A stretch of DNA of 64,000 nt, taken from the NCBI GenBank assembly GCA_035552355.1, contig DASZLP010000289.1:7998-71997 (forward strand), given 5' to 3'. Below the pieces are notes generated by a model. It had not been told where the DNA came from, made no database searches, and saw nothing but the letters and a program-made list of their open reading frames with translations. This DNA is from BOG-234 sp035552355. Lineage in GTDB: Bacteria; Acidobacteriota; Terriglobia; Bryobacterales; Bryobacteraceae. Shown here in pieces: positions 26,621 to 35,244 of this stretch. Each line of letters begins with the position of its first letter. Within the stretch, counting starts at the first letter, position 1. The position numbers were made by a program, and so were the translations under genes.

Positions 26621-26653
26621 AGCGAAGGCTCCGTTATGCGCGATTAAAAAAGA

Positions 26654-27184
26654 ATGAGAATCTACGAGAATCTGTTCATCGTGAAACCCGATGCGACAGA
26701 AGAAGAGATCGACCATCTCGTCGACCAGATGTCGAAGAGTGTCACCACGGCCGGTGGCACGATCGACAAGGTGGACAAGTGGGGAAAACGGCGGCTCGCG
26801 TACCGCATCGAGAAGAATCGCGAAGGCAGCTATATCCTGATGCAGTTCACCGCCGAACCGGCGACGGTGAGGGAATTCGAGCGCCGTCTGCGCGTGCAGG
26901 ATTCGGTGATCAAGTTCATCACCGTTCGCATCGATGAGACGCTGAAGCGGCTCGAGAAGCGGAAGAAGGAACGCGAGAAGCGGGCACATCGGCGTCCGCA
27001 ACCAGTGGCGCCTCAACCCTCCCTTGCGCAGGCGATGCTCGGTGGCGGAGAAGGCGCGGCCCACCCATTGCCTGGAGCGCCGATGCCCGCCCCGCCCGCG
27101 CACCCGGCGCCTGGCGCGGCATCTGCTGCACCCGCTGCACCCGCTGCCGAACCAGGTCCCAAAGTGGATCAGCCCACAGAGTAG
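26654..27184 (+). CDS. rpsF: 30S ribosomal protein S6 with long Ala/Pro-rich tail
   Basis: A 176-residue S6. The first 100 or so residues are the normal fold (MRIYENLFIVKPDATEEEID; WGKRRLAYRIEKNREGSYIL; VIKFITVRIDETLK), which pairs with S18 on the platform. About 70 further residues follow, rich in Ala, Pro and His (PGAPMPAPPAHPAPGAA region). E. coli S6 has a glutamate tail added by RimK instead. First of rpsF-rpsR-rplI; no ssb lies between. Confidence 0.94.
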   Translation: MRIYENLFIVKPDATEEEIDHLVDQMSKSVTTAGGTIDKVDKWGKRRLAYRIEKNREGSYILMQFTAEPATVREFERRLRVQDSVIKFITVRIDETLKRLEKRKKEREKRAHRRPQPVAPQPSLAQAMLGGGEGAAHPLPGAPMPAPPAHPAPGAASAAPAAPAAEPGPKVDQPTE

Positions 27185-27207
27185 GTCGTTAAGGAGATTC
27201 TCGTATC

Positions 27208-27510
27208 ATGCCTGAACAAAGAGGTGGAAGACCGATCGCGGCGTCCCAGCGCCCGACGGGCGGCGACAAGGCCGCGGCAGTCGGAAAGAAGCAATACTTC
27301 CGGCGCAAAAAAGTTTGCCGTTTCTGCGTCGAGAAGATCGACGATATCAATTACAAGGACGTTCGGATGCTCCAGGCGTTCATCGCCGAGCGCGGTAAGA
27401 TCGTGCCCCGGCGCATCTCGGGCGTATGCGCGCCGCACCAGCGCCGTCTGACGGATGCCATTCTCAAAGCGCGCAACATCGCCCTGCTGCCTTACGCGGC
27501 GGCGGTGTAG
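27208..27510 (+). CDS. rpsR: 30S ribosomal protein S18
   Basis: A 100-residue basic protein of the platform. The core FRRKKVCRFCVEKIDDINYK and AERGKIVPRRISGVCAPHQR are diagnostic. Three cysteines, including C-x2-C in CRFC, mark the zinc-binding (C+) version of S18, so the cell probably uses zinc-bound S18. A good AAGGAG precedes the ATG. It starts 24 bases after rpsF and 12 before rplI. Confidence 0.95.
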   Translation: MPEQRGGRPIAASQRPTGGDKAAAVGKKQYFRRKKVCRFCVEKIDDINYKDVRMLQAFIAERGKIVPRRISGVCAPHQRRLTDAILKARNIALLPYAAAV

Positions 27511-27522
27511 GAGATTCGACCC

Positions 27523-27969
27523 ATGGAAATTATTCTCAGGGAAGATATCGACAAGCTCGGCGCGCGCGGCGATGTGGTTAAGGTCGCGCCGGGATACGCG
27601 CGCAACTTTCTGCTGCCGAGAAAACTCGCGGTCGCCGCAACGGACGCGAACCGCAAGATTGTCGAGCAGGAACGCCAGGCTCACCTCCGCAAAGAAGCGA
27701 AGCTGGTCGGCGAAGCGCAGGAACTGGCGAAGCTGGTCGGCTCGGTGACAGTGACGATTCCGCGCAAAGCCGGCGAGAACGATCAGCTCTTCGGCTCGGT
27801 AACGGCGGCGGATATTTCCGACGCGCTCACGGCGCAGCACTACAATGTCGAGCGGCGGAAGATCCAGATGGAAGAGCCGATCCGGACATTGGGAGAGCAC
27901 AAAGTCTCAGTCCGGCTGCATCGCGAAGTGTCGGCGGAAATTACCGTCAACGTCACGCGCGAGGAATAG
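27523..27969 (+). CDS. rplI: 50S ribosomal protein L9
   Basis: A 148-residue two-domain protein reaching out from the L1 side of the large subunit. The N-terminal domain MEIILREDIDKLGARGDVV then VAPGYARNFLLPRKLAV is textbook; a long helix links to the C-terminal domain with LFGSVTAADISDAL and HKVSVRLHREVSAEITVNV. Last gene of the plus-strand housekeeping block; a repeat-rich spacer with a hairpin follows. Confidence 0.96.
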   Translation: MEIILREDIDKLGARGDVVKVAPGYARNFLLPRKLAVAATDANRKIVEQERQAHLRKEAKLVGEAQELAKLVGSVTVTIPRKAGENDQLFGSVTAADISDALTAQHYNVERRKIQMEEPIRTLGEHKVSVRLHREVSAEITVNVTREE

Positions 27970-27986
27970 GCGGGGGATTTACCGGC

Positions 27987-28074
27987 CGTGGCGCGGACAC
28001 TCGTGTCCGCCGCGCCCGGTCATCCCCTTCAGGAATGCCGGCTCGGCAATCATGCCGGCGCTTCTTACGCCGGC
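27987..28074. repeat. Repeat cluster and hairpin between convergent genes
   Basis: First CGTGGCGCGGACACTCGTGT, the plus-strand form of the repeat at 6716 and 17615. Then 28017-28044, which matches the reverse complement of 2655-2682 with one mismatch in 28. Finally GCCGGCG and CGCCGGC (28054-28074), a seven-pair hairpin ending at the stop of the minus-strand gene, placed to act as a two-way terminator although no T tract is present. Confidence 0.65.
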
Positions 28075-28757
28075 TAATCCGCATCGAGTTCCCACTTCTC
28101 CGAGAGCATCCGCGCGTACTCCTCCGAGGCGTAAATCTCGAAGTGACAGAGCGAAGCATCCAGCGGCAGGAACGCCTGCGAGTGCTGATAGCAGATGTAC
28201 GCGTGATCGGCGTAACGGTGGTAGTTCCGCAGGAAGATCGGCGACAGCGTTTCTTCCGCCGGCGGCTCCGCGAAAAGGCTGTGGATGCCGATGGCTCTCG
28301 AAAATACCGCTCTGCGGTCGGCAACCCCCCAGGCCTCCAGCTTCAGCCGCACCGAATGCGGCGGGCTTTCCACCACCAGCGCAGCGAAGCTCTGTTCGAC
28401 AATGCGCTCGTCCGCGCCCTCGACGCCCTGCAGATGTCCAACACATTGCTGCATCCAGCGGAAAATATCCTTGCCCAGAAAAAGCAGCATGCGGATTTCC
28501 TGATAGCGCCCGGCGAGCACCCGGCGCTGCAAAGCCGTCCGGTCCTCGCGGGATTCTACCAGCCCCTGCAGCGCAAGCGAGGCGCGCGAGCCTTCCAGCA
28601 GCGCATCGCTGCCCTGCCCGCCGCTGAAAGGATGGAGGATCAGCGGAGGCAATCCGGCCAGCCGGTTTGTTTGTGTTGTCATCGTGCCGTCGATGGGCAA
28701 TTGGACTCTCCAGCGGTCGCGCAACGACTGGCGTACTGTGCGCTCCTGAGGATTCAT
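28074..28757 (-). CDS. Uncharacterised protein, relative of the one at 62822
   Basis: A protein of up to 227 residues, mostly helical, with no signal or membrane segment. It shares order and motifs with the product at 62822: LPPLILH near the N-terminus, a central helical part, SRAIGIHSLFAEPPAEETLS then a D-H-A-Y helix, and a CHFEIY strand near the end. It follows the MEDS kinase gene by 45 bases on the same strand, so the two may be co-transcribed. A hairpin (GGCGCGAAGCGCC) touches the chosen ATG; a start at 28682 (MTTQTNRL) is an alternative. Confidence 0.65.
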   Translation of the reverse strand: MNPQERTVRQSLRDRWRVQLPIDGTMTTQTNRLAGLPPLILHPFSGGQGSDALLEGSRASLALQGLVESREDRTALQRRVLAGRYQEIRMLLFLGKDIFRWMQQCVGHLQGVEGADERIVEQSFAALVVESPPHSVRLKLEAWGVADRRAVFSRAIGIHSLFAEPPAEETLSPIFLRNYHRYADHAYICYQHSQAFLPLDASLCHFEIYASEEYARMLSEKWELDAD

Positions 28758-28758
28758 C

Positions 28759-28778
28759 GGCGCTTCGCGCCCCAAACT
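28759..28778 (-). repeat. GGCGCGAAGCGCC palindrome, second copy
   Basis: Minus-strand GTTTGGGGCGCGAAGCGCC, matching the hairpin at 12319-12347 (GTTTGGG plus the same 13-base core). It sits directly before the presumed ATG of the minus-strand gene, where it could mask the ribosome site. Confidence 0.5.
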
Positions 28779-28802
28779 GTAGGGGACCCTGCGCCCTGCA
28801 GT

Positions 28803-30689
28803 CTATCGCCCGCGAGTGGCGCGCCGCGATTCGGGCGCCGCCAGTGTGAATGAAAAAATCGATCCGCCACCGGACCGCGGCCGCACCCAGATCTTTCCCT
28901 GGTAATGGTTTACCACACGCGCGCAAATGGAAAGTCCGATGCCGTTGCCGGGCAGCTCGCGTCCGTGCAGGCGCTTGAAAATTCCGAAAATCTGCTCCTG
29001 ATATTCGACCGGAACGCCGATGCCGTTATCGGCTACGCTGACGATCCACTCTTCGTCGCCGGGGCGCGCGGAAACGTGCACTTCAGGCGGGTCCGCGCCG
29101 CGATACCTCAGCGAATTGCCGATCAGGTTTTGCAGCACCTGCAGCAGGTGGATCGGGTGCATGGGCAGCGGGGGCATGATCTCCCGCGTCACGTGCGCCT
29201 GTGTTCTCGCGATCTCCACGCCCAGATTTTCAACCACCTCGTCGAAGACACGGTTGGCATCCGCGCTTTCCGCCGTCCGATCGTTCGCACCCGGGTCGTC
29301 GAGCGAGCGGGTAAAGGTGAGGAGATCACGCGTGAGCGTCTGCATCCGCTGCGCGCCTTCGGTGGCTACTTTGATGAAATGGTTGGCTTCCGCATCCAGC
29401 CTGTCGTGATACTTCTCGGCGAGCAGCTCGATGTAAATGGCGACGTTGCGGATCGGCTCCTGCAGGTCGTGCGCGGCAGCGTAAGCGAACTGTTCGAGCC
29501 CGGCATTGGCGTCACGCAGAGACGCCTCGCTCTCGCGCAGCGCCGTCTCGGTCGCCTTGCGGCTGGTGATGTCGCGATAGTTGAAAGTGACTGCCTCGAT
29601 ATCCGGTTCCTGCAGAAGATTCGAGCCGGTGGCCTCGATCCAGCACCAGTGGCCGTTGCGGTGACGGGCGCGGAATTCGAGATCAAGCGGCGTGCGCGGC
29701 CGGTTCAGAATGGCGTTCATCGTCCGGTGTACGGTTTCGCGGTCGGCGGGATGAATGAAGTCCGCGCTCTGCCGTCCCGTCATGGCATCGGGCGTGTAGC
29801 CGAGAATGCGCGTTGTGGACGGGCTCGCGTACAGAATGTGTCCCTGCGGATCGGTAAGCGCGATGGCGTCAGCGCTGTTCTCCACGAGCGCGCGAAAGCG
29901 CTTTTCGTGATCGTAGTGACGCCGCGCGCGCACCAGTATTTCTTCGGCCGGGCCTGGAAGGTTTTCACGCAGCCACAGGATCTTCGCCTCGCCTTCCGGG
30001 AGCCCGGATTTCGGGGCGCCGTCCCAGCTCCGGAAAACATCCGGGCTGGCCCGTTCGATGGCGGTTTCCACCGTGCTGCTGTCGCCGGAAGCAAGCAGAT
30101 GGGTATGCGATCGGATTACATCGGCGGCGGCCGCCGAATGAAATTCAGGACCGAACACGTCGATCGGATAGGCGCAGAACAACTGGAAATTGCCCGCGGC
30201 GAGCAGAGCGTTCCAATAGTCCTCAAGCTGGTTCGCCGTCGCGAAATCGTTCGCCGCCCAAAGCAGCGCGACCACTTCGCCAAACACGCGGCACGGAGCC
30301 CCGGCGCGGCGCGCCTTTACCTGCCCGATCGCCTCTCCGACGATCTTTTCGAAGCGGTCCCAGTTAAGACCGCCGGCCAGAAGATTTGAAAGGAGCGTCT
30401 GTGCATCCAGAAAAACGAGCTGACTGGCGGCTTTCGCGTTCGCCAAAACGCGGGCTTCCGTGCCCGTGAGAACATAGCGCTCGAGAGCGGCCTGATGCTC
30501 CTGTGTGGAAATCACCAGGACGCCTTCACCCCGATCCAGACCTTCCCGGATATATTCGCCGACATTTCTGATCAGATAGTGCGCATCGGCCGAGTAAAAC
30601 TGCAGACAATGCGCGGGATGCGCCGGCGGGGCGATGGGACTTTCTGCGGTAGATACTTGTGTTTCAATTGTTTGCGCGCCCGCCGCCAT
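28803..30689 (-). CDS. MEDS-PAS sensor histidine kinase
   Basis: A 628-residue soluble kinase. Residues about 25-190 are a MEDS domain (HCLQFYSADAHYLIRNVGEY; EGVLVISTQEHQ), the DcmR-type sensor thought to bind C1 or hydrocarbon derivatives. A PAS domain spans about 270-385 (FRALVENSADAIALTDPQG, with a PAC-like end). The dimerisation helix has the phosphorylatable histidine in YAAAHDLQEPIRN, and the ATPase has NLIGNSLRY, DNGIGVP and GNGIGLSI. No partner regulator is adjacent. It lies upstream of the orphan gene ending at 28074. Confidence 0.9.
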   Translation of the reverse strand: MAAGAQTIETQVSTAESPIAPPAHPAHCLQFYSADAHYLIRNVGEYIREGLDRGEGVLVISTQEHQAALERYVLTGTEARVLANAKAASQLVFLDAQTLLSNLLAGGLNWDRFEKIVGEAIGQVKARRAGAPCRVFGEVVALLWAANDFATANQLEDYWNALLAAGNFQLFCAYPIDVFGPEFHSAAAADVIRSHTHLLASGDSSTVETAIERASPDVFRSWDGAPKSGLPEGEAKILWLRENLPGPAEEILVRARRHYDHEKRFRALVENSADAIALTDPQGHILYASPSTTRILGYTPDAMTGRQSADFIHPADRETVHRTMNAILNRPRTPLDLEFRARHRNGHWCWIEATGSNLLQEPDIEAVTFNYRDITSRKATETALRESEASLRDANAGLEQFAYAAAHDLQEPIRNVAIYIELLAEKYHDRLDAEANHFIKVATEGAQRMQTLTRDLLTFTRSLDDPGANDRTAESADANRVFDEVVENLGVEIARTQAHVTREIMPPLPMHPIHLLQVLQNLIGNSLRYRGADPPEVHVSARPGDEEWIVSVADNGIGVPVEYQEQIFGIFKRLHGRELPGNGIGLSICARVVNHYQGKIWVRPRSGGGSIFSFTLAAPESRRATRGR

Positions 30690-30751
30690 GGGAATCCTGA
30701 ATAGGCGTCAGCACGTCGCATACCACTGGACGGTGGCCGATATCAGGCCAC

Positions 30752-32614
30752 TTATTTGCGCTCGGTCAGCAGTACTTTTGCTTTCAAGCTCTGGTCTTTG
30801 CGGAGCACTTCGACGTCGACTTCATCACCCGCTTTGTGGGCGCGCAGCGCGTACGTGAAATCGTAGAGATTTTGAATCGGATCGGCGCCGAACTTCACCA
30901 GGATGTCACCCGCCTTCAGGCCGGCTTTCGCCGCCGGCGATCCCGGCGTGATGTCGGCGAAGCGTACGCCGCGCGGCGGCTCGGCGAAATCGGGAATGCT
31001 GCCGAAGTACGGGCCATAGCCTCCCCCGCCGCCGGAGCTCGAGATCGCGCCGGAGTGCGGATTTTCCTTCTCCTCGACCCGCACGAATTTCGGCGGCTCG
31101 TTTTCCGTATCGAGCTGGCCGGCCACGTCTGCCACCAGTTGCAGAACCTCCACGGCGGATTTCGCGTCGATCTTGTCCCATGTGTCGCTGGGCTTGTGAT
31201 AATCGGCGTGCAATCCGGAGAAGAAGAAAAGCACCGGCACCTGCTTCGCGGTGAACGACGTATGATCACTCGAGCCGTAGCCGCTGTTATCGGAGTAATC
31301 GACGTGCAGCGCCGGAAAATGCCGCGTGGCTTCGTCAAGATCCTTGCGAAGTGTCGTGCCCGTTCCGACGCCGCCCACGTACAGCTTCCCATCGCGCACG
31401 CGGCCGATCATATCCATGTTGATCATGGTGACGGCCTTCGCCAGCGGCAGCTCCGGATGATTCGCATAATAGCCGGACCCGAGCAGTCCCAATTCCTCGC
31501 CCGCGAAAGTCATGAAGACGATGCCGCGTTTCTGCTTCGGCAGTCTGGAAAAATAGCGGGCCAGCTCGATCACGCCCGACGTGCCCGAGGCATTGTCATC
31601 CGCCCCGGGATGCACCGTGCCCGCGAGCGATGGCGCGAGCGAGAACTGTCCGCCGAGGCCGAGGTGATCGTAATGCGCGCCGATGATCAGGTATTCGTCC
31701 GTCTCGCCCGGCAGATAGCCGACGACATTGTGCACGGTCTTGACAACGCGCTCGACATCCACCGTCTCCCGCACTTCGACGCCCGGCAGCGCAAACGAGC
31801 GCGGCTTCGCATCGCTGTCGATTTCCTTCTCGGCTTCCATCAAATCTTTGCCCGCGGCGCGGAACCACGGCTCGACCTGGCTCTCCTTCACCTGCACGAA
31901 CAAAATGCCCGCGTCGTTCGGACCGGCAGTGGCGCCGAAGGCTTCCAGCTCGTCGTTATCGGAGGCCGCGATTTTGTCCGAAGGCTCGGAGGCCTTCGCC
32001 GGATGATTGAAGCGGTCCGCGATCAGGATCACGCCGGCGGCCCCGTGCTTCCGGGCGTTGGATGCTTTGCTGTAGTACTGCGAATGATCGGTGTAAATCT
32101 TGCCTTCGAAGACGCTCTTTTCGTCGTATTCCTGCGGCTCATGCGCCAGCACGACGACGAACTTGCCATGGACGTCGACGCCCGCGTAGTCGTCGTAGTT
32201 ATATTCGGGCGCGGTGATTCCATATCCGGCGAAGACCACGCCGCCGGCAGCCTTGCCATGCGCGGAGAAATTGAACGGAACGTAATCGCTCTTGAGCTGA
32301 AGCGACTTCGTGCCGCCGCCCGTTGTCGAGTCGAAGCGATTATTCTTCCCGAGCTTCGCGCTGGTCGTGATCTCGAAGGCCTGCAAATAACTCTTTCCGT
32401 CGAGCGGCTTCAATCCATCGGATTTGAATTGCGCCGCGATATACTGCGCCGCTTTCTCGAGCTCCGGCGAGCCGCTTTCACGGCCTTTCATTTCCGGAGA
32501 CGCGAGGTATTTGATATGGCCGAGATACCGCTCCGCGCTGAAATCCGGCGCACTCGCCGACAGCACGGCCGCGGCCGCCGCGAATACAAGAACAACAGGC
32601 CGGCGCAATGTCAT
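30752..32614 (-). CDS. Secreted M28 family aminopeptidase with PDZ domain
   Basis: A 620-residue exported zinc peptidase. After a signal peptide comes a protease-associated insert (YAGVDVHGKFVVVLAHEPQE region), then the M28 core with zinc ligands in GAHYDHLG, ADDNASGTSG, GEELGLLG, MINMDMIG and SDHTSF. A C-terminal PDZ domain (about 540-612, ITPGSPAAKAGLKAGDILVK) should bind substrate termini. It lies seven bases after the DsbA-like gene on the same strand, so periplasmic protein processing and disulfide chemistry are paired. Confidence 0.93.
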   Translation of the reverse strand: MTLRRPVVLVFAAAAAVLSASAPDFSAERYLGHIKYLASPEMKGRESGSPELEKAAQYIAAQFKSDGLKPLDGKSYLQAFEITTSAKLGKNNRFDSTTGGGTKSLQLKSDYVPFNFSAHGKAAGGVVFAGYGITAPEYNYDDYAGVDVHGKFVVVLAHEPQEYDEKSVFEGKIYTDHSQYYSKASNARKHGAAGVILIADRFNHPAKASEPSDKIAASDNDELEAFGATAGPNDAGILFVQVKESQVEPWFRAAGKDLMEAEKEIDSDAKPRSFALPGVEVRETVDVERVVKTVHNVVGYLPGETDEYLIIGAHYDHLGLGGQFSLAPSLAGTVHPGADDNASGTSGVIELARYFSRLPKQKRGIVFMTFAGEELGLLGSGYYANHPELPLAKAVTMINMDMIGRVRDGKLYVGGVGTGTTLRKDLDEATRHFPALHVDYSDNSGYGSSDHTSFTAKQVPVLFFFSGLHADYHKPSDTWDKIDAKSAVEVLQLVADVAGQLDTENEPPKFVRVEEKENPHSGAISSSGGGGGYGPYFGSIPDFAEPPRGVRFADITPGSPAAKAGLKAGDILVKFGADPIQNLYDFTYALRAHKAGDEVDVEVLRKDQSLKAKVLLTERK

Positions 32615-32621
32615 GATTGGT

Positions 32622-33581
32622 CTACTTTTTCAAACCTGTCGGCGCGGTCTGGGGCGCCATGCCCGGCATCGGCAGGCTGATGCTGCAGCCGCAGTCTTCG
32701 CCCGCATTCTTCGCCGTCTTCTGATAGTCGATCTCGAAATCGATCACGCGCTTCACATCGTCCCACTGGACCGCGCCCACCATCCGCCGGCCATTCACAA
32801 ACAGCGTCGGCGTCGAGTTCACTTCGAGCGATCGGCCTTCGGCCTTCGTGCGGTCCACTTCGGACTCGGTGGCGCGCGAGTCCATGCACTTTGAAAGCTG
32901 CGGGCCGTCGATGCCTTTGTCTTTGACGAAGCTGAGGATCTTTTCTTTCAGGTTGTCTGGCTTGATGTCGTCCTGCGCGCCGAAGATCCAGTCGTGATAA
33001 TTCCAGAAAGTGCTGGCGTTCTGGTGGAAGATACAGCGGCCCGCGATGGCCGCGTCTTTCGCCCAGGGGTGAAGCGTTTCGAGCGGATAGTCCAGATAGT
33101 AAAAGTGCACTTCCTTCGGATACGCGGCGGCCAGCTTCTCCCGCAGCATCTTCGCCTCTTCGCGGCAGTAGGGGCACTCGAAATCGCTGAATTCGACCAT
33201 GACCACCGGAGCTCCAGCCGTTCCAAAACTCGGCTGGAAATCGGTTTTGATTTTTTCGAGATCGTCCTTGAAAGGATTCTGGCCGAGGTCGAATACCGTC
33301 CCGCGGATGATTTTCTGGCCATCCGCGGACACATAGAAGGTTTCCGCCTGGCTGGAATCGCCCTGCGATCCACGGATGTTCACTTCGTAGAATCCCGGCA
33401 TCGGACCGGGCTTCGGGTCGGACACTTCGATCGCGATCGGCGCCGGCCACACAAAAAGGTGGCGGATATAGGCTTCAAGCTTTGCTTTGTCAATGTTAGG
33501 CTTCTCTGCCGAACTTTTGGACGGGCTTTGGGCCAAAAGCGCAGTGGCCGCTGCGAGGACAACTGTGAGTTTTCGGAACAT
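32622..33581 (-). CDS. Secreted DsbA-like thioredoxin-fold protein
   Basis: A 319-residue exported protein. After the signal peptide there is a small N-terminal domain (about 30-120) of the kind preceding DsbA/DsbG folds, then a thioredoxin domain with the redox motif C-P-Y-C in FSDFECPYCREEA and the cis-proline in NSTPTLFVNGRR. Two more cysteines near the C-terminus (EDCGCSIS) may form a second redox pair. Likely a periplasmic thiol oxidase or isomerase. First gene of a pair with the M28 peptidase. Confidence 0.9.
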   Translation of the reverse strand: MFRKLTVVLAAATALLAQSPSKSSAEKPNIDKAKLEAYIRHLFVWPAPIAIEVSDPKPGPMPGFYEVNIRGSQGDSSQAETFYVSADGQKIIRGTVFDLGQNPFKDDLEKIKTDFQPSFGTAGAPVVMVEFSDFECPYCREEAKMLREKLAAAYPKEVHFYYLDYPLETLHPWAKDAAIAGRCIFHQNASTFWNYHDWIFGAQDDIKPDNLKEKILSFVKDKGIDGPQLSKCMDSRATESEVDRTKAEGRSLEVNSTPTLFVNGRRMVGAVQWDDVKRVIDFEIDYQKTAKNAGEDCGCSISLPMPGMAPQTAPTGLKK

Positions 33582-33933
33582 AGGGCGATGTCAGAGCCGG
33601 AATCTTCTGAGACGTATTATATCCGCCGATTGGTACCGGCCCGCGCAGTGAGTTGCGCCGGGCCCTTCTGCAAAATCCTGTAAACGTTGCGTAAAACTTC
33701 CCATTTTTCGTAACCGAGGGCCGGCAAATTCTGCCAGACTGGGTTGACAGCGAACCAAACCATGAGTCCTGGCGTCTTAACGTTGACGATGCGTCGCTGT
33801 GATAAACTCCAAACAGAAAATGGAAGGCGGAGTTTCCTTCCAGAATCGGAAACGGAACTGCATGTACTTCCGTCATTCAGGGAGAACCTGGCTTTGCTCA
33901 GGGAGACACCTTTGACAGGACTGGTCGACCGAA
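33582..33933. other. Gene-free spacer between divergent genes
   Basis: About 350 bases separate the DsbA-like gene from the TonB gene. It holds an imperfect GC-rich hairpin (GGCCCGCGC at 33638 with GCGCCGGGCC at 33655) and several TTGAC-like hexamers (33733-33743 area and 33790), none with a matching -10 at proper distance. A 65-codon open frame at 33744 has no ribosome site or recognisable content. Confidence 0.55.
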
Positions 33934-34956
33934 ATGGCTGAAGGTCAGAATTACGATCCGGCTCAAACCGCCGCTCACGACGCCAGCGGCGCCGTGAAGA
34001 TGCGCACGGACATGGACGACCATCTGTCGCGGCTTTTCGCGGCGGACAAGGCCGAGATTCCCTGGTTCATTTCCCTTTATCAGAGCATCCGGGAGTTGAT
34101 CAAACCCGAGAAACTGCCCCCGCTCGAGCTCACTTCAAAGCCCGTTGCCGTAAAGAGCATCTGGGGCCTCTACGCAATCAATCCGAAGTCTTTTTATTCC
34201 TCGACGACGATTCTCGGATCCATTTTTTTGCTGATGATGTTCGCCTTCACCAACGCGACCGTGCAGCAGAAAATCAAGCAGTCGATGAATTTGATCGATC
34301 CGAACATCAAACCCTACATCGCTCCCGAAAAGCCCAAGGTGGCGCAAGGCGGAGGTGGCGGCGGCGCGCGCGAAGTCGCTCCGGTGACGAAAGGCCAGGC
34401 GCCCAAACCGTCTCTCAAGCAGTTCACACCTCCCATGATCGTGAAGGAGCCGCCGAAGCTGGCGATGACCCCGACGATTATCGCGCCTCCCGACGCTGTG
34501 ATTCCGCAGAACAACCTGCCGAACTGGGGCGATCCGCTGGCCAAACTCACCAACATGTCGAACGGAAGCGGGTTCGGCGGCGGCATGGGTAACGGCAGCG
34601 GCGGCGGACTGGGCTCCGGCAACGGCGGCGGCTTCGGTCCCGGCTCCGGCGGCGGCATCGGCGGCGGCGTTTTCAAAGTCGGCGGCGGCGTGAGTCAGCC
34701 ATCCGTGATCACCAAGGTCGATCCGGAGTATTCGGAAGAAGCCCGCAAGGCGAAGTACAGCGGTACGGTGCTGCTGGCCGTCGTGGTCGATGTTGAAGGC
34801 CACGCTCGCGACATTCATGTCGTGAAGAGCCTCGGCATGGGCCTCGACGAGAAAGCCGTCGAAGCGGTCGAGAAGTGGAAGTTCAAGCCGGGTATGAAGG
34901 GTGGCCAGGCGGTGAACGTCCGCGCCACGATCGAAGTCAACTTCAGACTGCTTTAA
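33934..34956 (+). CDS. TonB family protein with Gly-rich linker
   Basis: A 340-residue inner-membrane protein: a cytoplasmic N-terminus of about 85 residues, one membrane helix (about 86-106, TILGSIFLLMMFAFTNAT), a Pro/Lys-rich and then strongly Gly-rich periplasmic linker (about 205-250), and a C-terminal TonB domain with VITKVDPEYSEEARKAKYSG, GTVLLAVVVDVEGHA and AVEKWKFKPGM. Such proteins energise TonB receptors like the one at the window start. The large cytoplasmic part before the helix is unusual for TonB. Confidence 0.9.
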   Translation: MAEGQNYDPAQTAAHDASGAVKMRTDMDDHLSRLFAADKAEIPWFISLYQSIRELIKPEKLPPLELTSKPVAVKSIWGLYAINPKSFYSSTTILGSIFLLMMFAFTNATVQQKIKQSMNLIDPNIKPYIAPEKPKVAQGGGGGGAREVAPVTKGQAPKPSLKQFTPPMIVKEPPKLAMTPTIIAPPDAVIPQNNLPNWGDPLAKLTNMSNGSGFGGGMGNGSGGGLGSGNGGGFGPGSGGGIGGGVFKVGGGVSQPSVITKVDPEYSEEARKAKYSGTVLLAVVVDVEGHARDIHVVKSLGMGLDEKAVEAVEKWKFKPGMKGGQAVNVRATIEVNFRLL

Positions 34957-34957
34957 C

Positions 34958-35064
34958 GCAGGCGCTCCCATCTTCACCGTCCACGGCTTGCCGTAAGCTG
35001 CGATATCCATCTGCCCGACACGCCTCCACGAGAAGCGCTCGATGACGCGCAGGAACGGGACCAT
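34958..35064 (-). pseudogene. Relic of the gene family at 35245
   Basis: The minus strand encodes LRVIERFSWRRVGQMDI then AYGKPWTVKM, clearly the same as LRVVERFSRPRVGHMDI and AYAKPWTVKM of the intact gene 290 bases away, with seven residues lost in between. Nothing else of that gene survives: the match starts abruptly near 35060 and ends at the stop of the TonB gene. A remnant of a tandem duplicate. Confidence 0.8.
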
Positions 35065-35120
35065 CAGTTCAGCCTGGGCAGCGCTATAACCGGAATATTC
35101 AGGAGAATAAGAACGTTACC

Positions 35121-35200
35121 TGCCGCTCCCTCACCCGTCGCGGTTCAAAAGATGGCTGCTGATTCTGAAGCAGTTTCTGAACCGCGCGCGTCAGCAGCGG
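35121..35200 (+). repeat. Two dispersed repeats in the spacer
   Basis: GCCGCTCCCTCACCCGTCGC (compare 2641, 14772 and 46413) followed by GAAGCAGTTTCTGAACCGCG with a CGCGTCAGC tail (compare 1464 and 17570). The GAAGCAGTTTCTGA part also occurs at 59247-59260. Confidence 0.55.
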
Positions 35201-35244
35201 CAACGTGAAGCCCCTTTTCAGGCTGATGGGATTTGCGAATTACC

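Noticed and set aside
24830..27103. 757-codon open frame on the minus strand
   Set aside because: It mirrors prs, rplY, pth and rpsF; long antisense frames arise from the GC-rich third positions. No recognisable domain and the plus-strand genes are certain.
28905..30389. 494-codon open frame on the plus strand
   Set aside because: Shadow of the MEDS kinase gene.
30836..32680. 614-codon open frame on the plus strand
   Set aside because: Shadow of the M28 peptidase; arginine/alanine-rich translation without motifs.
33744..33941. Short gene in the spacer before the TonB gene
   Set aside because: No ribosome site, no motif, overlaps the TonB start; probably non-coding.
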